61,037 bases of DNA, from positions 1 to 61,037 of the forward strand of contig NZ_BJLP01000021.1 of the NCBI RefSeq assembly GCF_006538705.1. Reading direction: 5' to 3'. Made by a program: the position numbers and the translations under genes. Source of the stretch: Cellulomonas uda. GTDB lineage: Bacteria > Actinomycetota > Actinomycetes > Actinomycetales > Cellulomonadaceae. A model generated the notes under the pieces. It saw nothing but the letters and a program-made list of their open reading frames with translations. It did not search any database and had not been told where the DNA came from. Below are positions 56,118 to 61,037 of this stretch, piece by piece (the first letter of the stretch is position 1; each line of letters begins with the position of its first letter).

Positions 56118-56923
56118 AGCGCACCTCCTGGGAGCCCGCCGCTGACGACGCGCTCGATCTGCTCGGTGGGGACCTGCGGCGAGACCTCGGCCCGCAACCA
56201 CAGGAAGTACTCGACGTTGCCGCTCGGTCCGGGCAGCGGGCTCGTGACCACTGCGCGCACCCCGAGGCCGAGTGCCGCCGCCGCGTGCGCCACGGACACG
56301 ACGGCCTCCGTGCGCAGCCGGGCGTCGCGCACCACGCCGCCCGAGCCGAGCCGCTCACGGCCGACCTCGAACTGCGGCTTGACCATGACGAGCAGGTCGG
56401 CGGCCGGCGCGGCGACGGCGGCGAGCGCCGGCAGCACGAGGGGCAGCGAGATGAACGACAGGTCCGCGACGACGAGGCCCGGAGCCGGGTCGACGTCCCC
56501 CGCAGCGAGACCGCGGACGTTGACGCCCTCGCGCACGTCGACGCGTGGGTCGTCGCGCAGCCGGTCGACGAGCTGGTCGTGCCCGACGTCGACCGCACAC
56601 ACCGTGCGCGCGCCGCGCCGCAGCAGGACGTCCGTGAACCCGCCCGTGCTCGCGCCCGCGTCCAGGCAGTGCCGCCCCGCGACGACGAGCTGCGGGAGCG
56701 CGTCGAGAGCGCCCGCGAGCTTGTGCCCCGCGCGCGAGGCGTACCCCGGGTCGTCGTCGTCCAGCGTGACTGTGACCCCGCGCGCGGGGTCGACCTGCGT
56801 CGCGCTGCGCTGCACCGGGCGGCCGTCGACGCTGACACGGCCCGCCGCGATCAGCTCACCCGCGTGGCGGCGCGACCGGGCCAGACCGCGACGCACGAGC
56901 TCGGTGTCCAGTCGGGTGGTCAC
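56114..56923 (-). CDS. tlyA: TlyA-type rRNA 2'-O-methyltransferase
   Basis: 269 aa from GTG at 56923, overlapping nadK by four bases. An S4 RNA-binding domain (LDTELVRRGLARSRRHAGEL, residues about 1-60) is followed by an FtsJ-like methyltransferase with SAM motif LDAGASTGGFTDVLL and the likely K-D-K-E tetrad: Lys in AGHKLAGAL, Asp in VADLSFIS, Lys in VKPQFEVG, Glu in NVEYFLWLR. Mycobacterial TlyA methylates 16S and 23S rRNA and sets capreomycin sensitivity. Confidence 0.93.
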   Translation of the reverse strand: MTTRLDTELVRRGLARSRRHAGELIAAGRVSVDGRPVQRSATQVDPARGVTVTLDDDDPGYASRAGHKLAGALDALPQLVVAGRHCLDAGASTGGFTDVLLRRGARTVCAVDVGHDQLVDRLRDDPRVDVREGVNVRGLAAGDVDPAPGLVVADLSFISLPLVLPALAAVAAPAADLLVMVKPQFEVGRERLGSGGVVRDARLRTEAVVSVAHAAAALGLGVRAVVTSPLPGPSGNVEYFLWLRAEVSPQVPTEQIERVVSGGLPGGAL

Positions 56924-56927
56924 GCGG

Positions 56928-57299
56928 TCAGCCCTGCGACTCGGCGAGCCGGTCCTGCAGCGCGGAGTGGACCGCGTCGAACGCGGCGACGTGCTCGCCG
57001 AGCGGTCGCTCCGCGAGGCCGTCGAGGACGCGCAGCGCCTCGTCGACAGCGGCGTCACCCGTCACGTGGCCCGGCGGGACCACACCAGCCGGCGTCGCAC
57101 CTACCGGGACGTCGGTCGCCGGGACGTCGCTCGCCGGGACCTCGCTCGCCGGGACCGCCTCGTCGGCGGCTCCCCCGGACGGCGCGCTGCCCGCGGGAGC
57201 CCCGGCGCCCGATCCTGCAGCCGTCAGCCCGACAGTGGGCGGCGCCACACGCGCCGCCAGACGCGCGGGCGTCGGTACCCCACGCTCGTCGTCGCCCAC
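56928..57299 (-). CDS. Hypothetical protein of the tlyA operon, 123 aa
   Basis: GTG at 57299 with GGAGG 6 bases upstream. The first 75 residues are Ala/Pro/Val-rich with a short repeat (VPASEVPASDVPATDVPVG); the C-terminal 45 (VDEALRVLDGLAERPLGEHVAAFDAVHSALQ) look helical and conserved-like. It holds the place of Rv1693 between the HAD phosphatase and tlyA. Function unknown. Confidence 0.75.
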   Translation of the reverse strand: MGDDERGVPTPARLAARVAPPTVGLTAAGSGAGAPAGSAPSGGAADEAVPASEVPASDVPATDVPVGATPAGVVPPGHVTGDAAVDEALRVLDGLAERPLGEHVAAFDAVHSALQDRLAESQG

Positions 57300-57445
57300 G
57301 TCGACCTCCGTCCGCTCGTCGTCCGCTCGTGGTCCGTCATGTGTCCCGGCCGAGGCCGCTGCACCACGCTACCCGCCCGCGCCGACGCACCACCGGCATG
57401 ACCCACAGGTGACCGCGCCGCCGCCGAGGGGCAGCTCGCGACGCG

Positions 57446-58480
57446 TCAGACGGCCGAGGGACCGAGCTCGGGCACCGACGACGCGTCGAGCTCGTCCCCG
57501 CCGTCGACCGCCGCCCACGCCGCGGCGCACGCCGCTCGCACCTGGTCGAGCGGGTCGACGCCCGAGGTCGACCCGCCACGCCCGAGCTCGAGCCGACCGT
57601 CGACCACGCGCGCGGCGGCCTCGCGGCACGTCCACCACCCGTCGCCGCCGAGCTCAGGGGCCGGGTGCGTCTCGTGCAGCGCCCGCAGGTCCGCTCCGAT
57701 GAGGTGCGGCCGCTCGCCCGGGTGCGCGAGCACGTCGTCGCGCGCCGAGCTGACCCCCGTCAGCACGTGCAGCCCGACGAACCCGCCGGAGCGCGCTCCC
57801 GCGAGGTCGGTGTCGAGCCGGTCACCGACGACGAGCGCCTGCCGCGCCCCCGCCCGCTCGACCGCCATGTGGTACATCGTCGGCGACGGCTTGCCCGCGC
57901 TGTCGGGCGCGACGCCCGTCGCGGCCCGGACCGCGCCGACGAGCGAGCCGTTGCCCGGTGCGAAGCCGCGCGCGGTCGGCAGGCTCAGGTCCAGGTTCGA
58001 CGCGACGTGCCACGCGCCGCGCTCGATCGCGTACGCGGCCTCCGCGAGCTGCGTCCAGCCGACCTCGGGCGCGAAGCCCTGGGCGACCGCGGCCGGCTCG
58101 TCGTCCGCCGACTCGACGACCTCGAAGCCCGCCTGCCGCACCGCCGTGCGCAGCCCGGCGCCACCGACCACGAGCACCCGGGCGCCACTCTCCAGGCGCG
58201 ACCGCAGGAGCTGCGCGGCCGCCTGCGCCGCCGTCATGACCTCACCGGGCGTGGTCGGGATGCCCAGCCCGCTGAGCTGGTCCGCGACCGACTCCGGCTC
58301 ACGCGAGGCGTTGTTCGTCACGAAGACCAGCCGCATCCCCGCGTCACGCGCGGCCGTGAGCCCGTCGGAGGCGTGCTCGATCGGCTCGTGCCCGCGGTAC
58401 GCGACACCGTCGAGGTCGACGAGCGCGAGGTCGTACGCCCGCGCCGGCGGCACCGGGGCGGCGATCAGTCCGCCGTTCAT
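57446..58480 (-). CDS. HAD-IIA phosphatase (Rv1692-like)
   Basis: 344 aa, ATG at 58480 overlapping the upstream gene's end. Motif I LVDLDGVAYRGHEPI (Asp-x-Asp), motif II VFVTNNASREP, a Lys in the KPSPTMYHMAV region and motif IV GDRLDTDLAGARSGGF. The last 70 residues form an extra segment. The M. tuberculosis homologue Rv1692 is a glycerol-3-phosphate phosphatase; the same activity is plausible here. Confidence 0.88.
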   Translation of the reverse strand: MNGGLIAAPVPPARAYDLALVDLDGVAYRGHEPIEHASDGLTAARDAGMRLVFVTNNASREPESVADQLSGLGIPTTPGEVMTAAQAAAQLLRSRLESGARVLVVGGAGLRTAVRQAGFEVVESADDEPAAVAQGFAPEVGWTQLAEAAYAIERGAWHVASNLDLSLPTARGFAPGNGSLVGAVRAATGVAPDSAGKPSPTMYHMAVERAGARQALVVGDRLDTDLAGARSGGFVGLHVLTGVSSARDDVLAHPGERPHLIGADLRALHETHPAPELGGDGWWTCREAAARVVDGRLELGRGGSTSGVDPLDQVRAACAAAWAAVDGGDELDASSVPELGPSAV

Positions 58481-60783
58481 GCGCCCGCGTCCTCCTCGTC
58501 TCCGGCCGGGATGCCGGCCGCGTCCTCGTCACCGGGGACGTCCTCGTCCGGCACGTGCTCTCGCTCGTCCGCCGCCTGCGCGGAGTCCCGCGAGTCGCGC
58601 GCGTCCTCGTCGGAGGGGACGTCGTCGAGGTCCTCCTCGACGTCGAACACGACGATGTCGTCCTCGTCGTCCGCCGGCCCCTGGGTCACCGCGGAGACCT
58701 GCGCGGCGCTGAACCGCGCGAGCTCCGCCCCCGCCTCGTCGGCGCGTCCCGCGGCCTCGAGCGCCGCTGCCCGCGCGACGGCGACGCGCACCGCCAGCTC
58801 ACCGGCGGCCGCGCGCACCTCGGTCGTACCGAGGACGGCGACCGCGGCCTCCGCCTCACCCAGGTCGAGCCGGGCGCCGCTGACCACGATCGCGAGCTCC
58901 ACCCGCGCCTCGGGGTCGAGCGACTCCGCCTCGGGCGACTGCGCCAGGGTGAGCGCCCGCTCCGGACGTCCGAGCCCACGTTCGCAGTCCGCCATGACCG
59001 GCAGGTGCTCCGACGAGCCGTTGAGGCGGCGCACGGTGCGCAGCTCACGCAGCGCCTCCGCGTACCGCCCGGTGCGGTACGCCGCCAAGCCGGCCGCCTC
59101 GCGCACGATGTCCACCCGGCCACCCCGGCGAACGGCCGCCTGAGCGTGCTCGTACGCGAGCTCGGGGTCCGTGTCGAGGAGCCGCCCCACCATCACGAGG
59201 TGGCGGCCGACGATGTTCGCGTTGTCCTTGGTGAGCGTCCGCAGTGGCGCACGCGCGGACCTGTCGAGGTCGCCGAAGACGACGTCCTCGGGGATCTCCG
59301 GCCCCGCCACCCGCTGGTCCTGCGGGGGGCGCGTCGGACGTCGCGTGTCGTCGCGCTCCGAGCGTCCACCGAAGGTGCGGTCGCCACCGCGCTGCGCACG
59401 GTCCCCGCGGTCGAACCGGTCGCCGGTCCGGCCGTAGCCGCTCCCGCTGCGCCGCTCGCCCCGATCCTGCCCACGGACGTCACGTCCGCGGTCGGCGCCT
59501 TCCGGACGGCCACCGCGGTCCGGACGGCCACCGCGATCGGGACGCTCGCCGAACGTGCGCCCGGACGCCTGCCCCGACCGCTGCTCACCCTCCGCGCGAC
59601 CCGTCCGCTCGTCCGGCCGGTACCCTCCGCGGCCCGCACCGCCTCCGCCACCGGCCGCAGGGCGCGCACCACCGGGCCGACCCCCCTGAGAGGGCCGCCC
59701 ACCGGACGTGGGACGCCCACCCCGCTCCGGACGCCCGCCGTATGCGGGTCGCTCCCCGTATGCCGGCCGGTCACCGTTCACGGGTCGCTCGCCGTACGCC
59801 GGACGGTCACCGTATGCGGGTCGCTCACCGTACGCCGGCCGCTCACCGCGGGAGGGACGGCCCGCGCCTGCGGCACGGTCGTCCCGACGGTCCCACGAGC
59901 CACGGCGATCGTCGCGGCCGGGACGCTCACCTCGAGCCCCCCGGTCGTCGTAGGTCCGTCGGTCACCCGTCGCGTCGTCGCGCCGGCCGCTACCACGCGA
60001 CCACGAGGGTCGCTCGAACGCCGCACCGGTGGCGCCGACGCCGTCCGGGCGGCCGCCCGAACGAGCGCCGTAGCCGGACTGCGTCGACCGAGCGCCGCCA
60101 CGTCCGCGGGACTCGTCCCGGCCGCCCTGCGCACCGCGCCCGCCCTGAGCGCGCCCGGCGTCACCGGACCAGTCCGCACGCCGCGACCGTTCACCAGCGA
60201 CGAACGGGCGACCCCGGCTCGCGCCGGCGTCACCCCGTGACGCCGAGCCGCCCGTCGTCGCCCGGCCGGGACCTCCGGACGAGCTCCAGCGCTGCCCGCC
60301 GCGGTCCCAGCCCGTCGAACGGCCCGCAGATGCCGCGCCGGGGGCCGAACGCTCGCTCGAGGAACGCCCCGAGGGGAAGCGGGCGGACGACGACCGGTCC
60401 GACCACGGACGATCGGACGACGGCCTGCCGGACGAGCGGTCCGACCAGGAACCGGCGGAGGACGACCGGCTGGACAAACGGTCCGACGACGAACGGCCCG
60501 ACGACGAACGGCCGTACGACGCACCGCCGCGCTCACCGCGCCCGTCCGGCGCCGGACGAGAGCCGCGCTGCCCGCCCGTGGCCCGACCGCTCGGAGCGCC
60601 ACCCGTGGCACCCCGGCCGCTCGCCGCACCTCCGCCCGCGCCGCCGAACGCACCGCGCCCGCGGCCCTGCGCCTGCCCGCCCTGGCCGCCCTGGCCGCCG
60701 GCGCGACCGCCGGCCGCGCCGCGGGATCCGCCAGCCTGGCTCGAGCCGCGCTTCGCGCGCCGACCCGCTTCGTCGCTGTTCAT
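58477..60783 (-). CDS. TPR-like protein with a very long Arg/Gly/Ser-rich disordered N-terminal region
   Basis: 768 aa from the ATG at 60783 with GGAGAC upstream. Residues 1 to about 488 have almost no hydrophobic residues and consist of Gly-Gln, Arg-Gly-Gly, Ser-Arg-Ser and repeated GERPAYG-type units with scattered Tyr/Trp; about 489-700 form a helical TPR-like domain (LRTLTKDNANIVGRHLVMVG, RTGRYAEALRELRTVRRLNG); the last 65 are strongly acidic. The core matches Rv1691, which lacks such a long extension. RGG-like stretches usually bind RNA or drive condensation, inferred here. First gene of the run. Confidence 0.85.
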   Translation of the reverse strand: MNSDEAGRRAKRGSSQAGGSRGAAGGRAGGQGGQGGQAQGRGRGAFGGAGGGAASGRGATGGAPSGRATGGQRGSRPAPDGRGERGGASYGRSSSGRSSSDRLSSRSSSAGSWSDRSSGRPSSDRPWSDRSSSARFPSGRSSSERSAPGAASAGRSTGWDRGGQRWSSSGGPGRATTGGSASRGDAGASRGRPFVAGERSRRADWSGDAGRAQGGRGAQGGRDESRGRGGARSTQSGYGARSGGRPDGVGATGAAFERPSWSRGSGRRDDATGDRRTYDDRGARGERPGRDDRRGSWDRRDDRAAGAGRPSRGERPAYGERPAYGDRPAYGERPVNGDRPAYGERPAYGGRPERGGRPTSGGRPSQGGRPGGARPAAGGGGGAGRGGYRPDERTGRAEGEQRSGQASGRTFGERPDRGGRPDRGGRPEGADRGRDVRGQDRGERRSGSGYGRTGDRFDRGDRAQRGGDRTFGGRSERDDTRRPTRPPQDQRVAGPEIPEDVVFGDLDRSARAPLRTLTKDNANIVGRHLVMVGRLLDTDPELAYEHAQAAVRRGGRVDIVREAAGLAAYRTGRYAEALRELRTVRRLNGSSEHLPVMADCERGLGRPERALTLAQSPEAESLDPEARVELAIVVSGARLDLGEAEAAVAVLGTTEVRAAAGELAVRVAVARAAALEAAGRADEAGAELARFSAAQVSAVTQGPADDEDDIVVFDVEEDLDDVPSDEDARDSRDSAQAADEREHVPDEDVPGDEDAAGIPAGDEEDAGA
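59738..59850. repeat. 18-bp tandem repeat coding RPAYGE/D units
   Basis: About six copies of an 18-bp unit (CCGTATGCGGGTCGCTCA and variants on the plus strand) encode the RPAYGE/RPAYGD part of the disordered region. Confidence 0.7.
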
Positions 60784-61037
60784 CTGAAAGTCTCCTCGTC
60801 TTCGGCGGACATCGTCTCATCCGCTCCGCACACCCGCCGAACCCGCACCCGTGCTCACCACCCGACACACGCGGTCCGGCACACCCCAGCGCCCCGAGCC
60901 AGACCGACCACGCGTCCGTCGCGTCCGCCCGGCGCCGTGTCGCGGCGGTCCGCCGACACCGATGCCATGTAGCGGACGGGGAGCCGCCCCGAGAAACAGG
61001 GGGCGCTCCAGAGCACGGCGTGGTCGAGCGCGACTCC
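60784..61037. other. Intergenic region upstream of the 12-gene run, with a terminator-like hairpin
   Basis: No gene recognised in these 254 bases. GGAGC-c-GCCCC (60980-60990) and GGGGCGCTCC (61000-61009) form a 10-bp stem with one bulged base and a 9-base loop, possibly the terminator of a gene beyond the window. A minus-strand frame is open from the edge to about 60862, but its composition does not look coding. Confidence 0.45.

Noticed and set aside
60862..61037. Minus-strand frame open at the window edge
   Set aside because: Contains the terminator-like hairpin at 60980-61009 and codon use unlike the neighbouring genes.

Overview
The window is a gene-dense chromosomal segment of a very high-GC actinobacterium. 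GC-rich third codon positions run through every gene, GTG starts are common, and most neighbouring genes overlap by 4 bases (ATGA or GTGA). A secreted AA10 lytic polysaccharide monooxygenase with a CBM2 cellulose-binding domain, a GH10 xylanase, glycogen genes glgM/glgC and a fabG-fabI pair point to a cellulolytic member of the Micrococcales, most likely Cellulomonas or a close relative. That assignment is inference. I see no insertion sequence, prophage, CRISPR array, tRNA or rRNA, and no stretch of foreign base composition; this looks like core chromosome.

Layout. 1-1512: imuA-imuB mutasome genes (imuB cut by the window edge) behind a perfect LexA/SOS box. 1618-5267: an ArsR-type regulator coupled to a SulP anion transporter, a PEBP-family protein, a YbaK-type deacylase and a possible 43-aa gene. 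5316-8688 (minus): MFS permease, GH10 xylanase without signal peptide, SpoU-type RNA methyltransferase. 8747-16779 (minus): a large membrane protein with hydrolase motifs at both ends, the AA10-CBM2 enzyme, and a heterodimeric ABC exporter. 16981-19600 (minus): SPFH/NfeD pair and a lone ABC ATPase. 19684-23791: an unknown gene, divergent glgM/glgC, and serB. 23801-25936 (minus): sixA, and fabG-fabI. 26080-27556: DUF3099 protein, a small zinc-ligand protein and SURF1. 27563-33332: an ABC-F ATPase, divergent bioYMN, a YpfJ metalloprotease and a NYN-LOTUS protein. 33421-34185: a 254-aa protein with a paired CxxC motif, bracketed by two long hairpins. 34417-41210 (minus): the complete sufR-B-D-Rieske-C-S-U-T operon. 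41417-46262: ABC-2 exporter plus ctaA, and a DrrAB-type exporter, ending in a strong terminator. 46354-60783 (minus): one compact run of twelve genes, from a 768-aa disordered/TPR protein through a HAD phosphatase, tlyA, nadK, recN, steA, steB, a polyprenyl-phosphate transferase, murJ and pyrG to a NUDIX hydrolase. Most of this run follows the order of Mycobacterium tuberculosis Rv1691-Rv1700, with the transferase/murJ pair as an addition.

How the genes work together. The Suf block assembles Fe-S clusters under SufR control; heme A synthase and SURF1 serve cytochrome oxidase; BioYMN imports biotin for fatty-acid synthesis, where FabG and FabI act. GlgC makes ADP-glucose that GlgM uses. SteA/SteB, the transferase and MurJ form a probable envelope and division module. 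The AA10 enzyme attacks crystalline polysaccharide outside the cell, while the MFS/GH10 pair suggests uptake and internal cleavage of short xylo-oligosaccharides.

The most interesting points are the membrane-interrupted hydrolase at 8747-11587, the transferase-murJ pair beside steAB, the roughly 490-residue disordered extension on the TPR protein, three half-sites spaced exactly 19 bp upstream of the AA10 gene, a cyanobacterial-type SufR motif, and a repeated TANNNT-(6-8 nt)-start pattern that suggests widespread leaderless transcripts.
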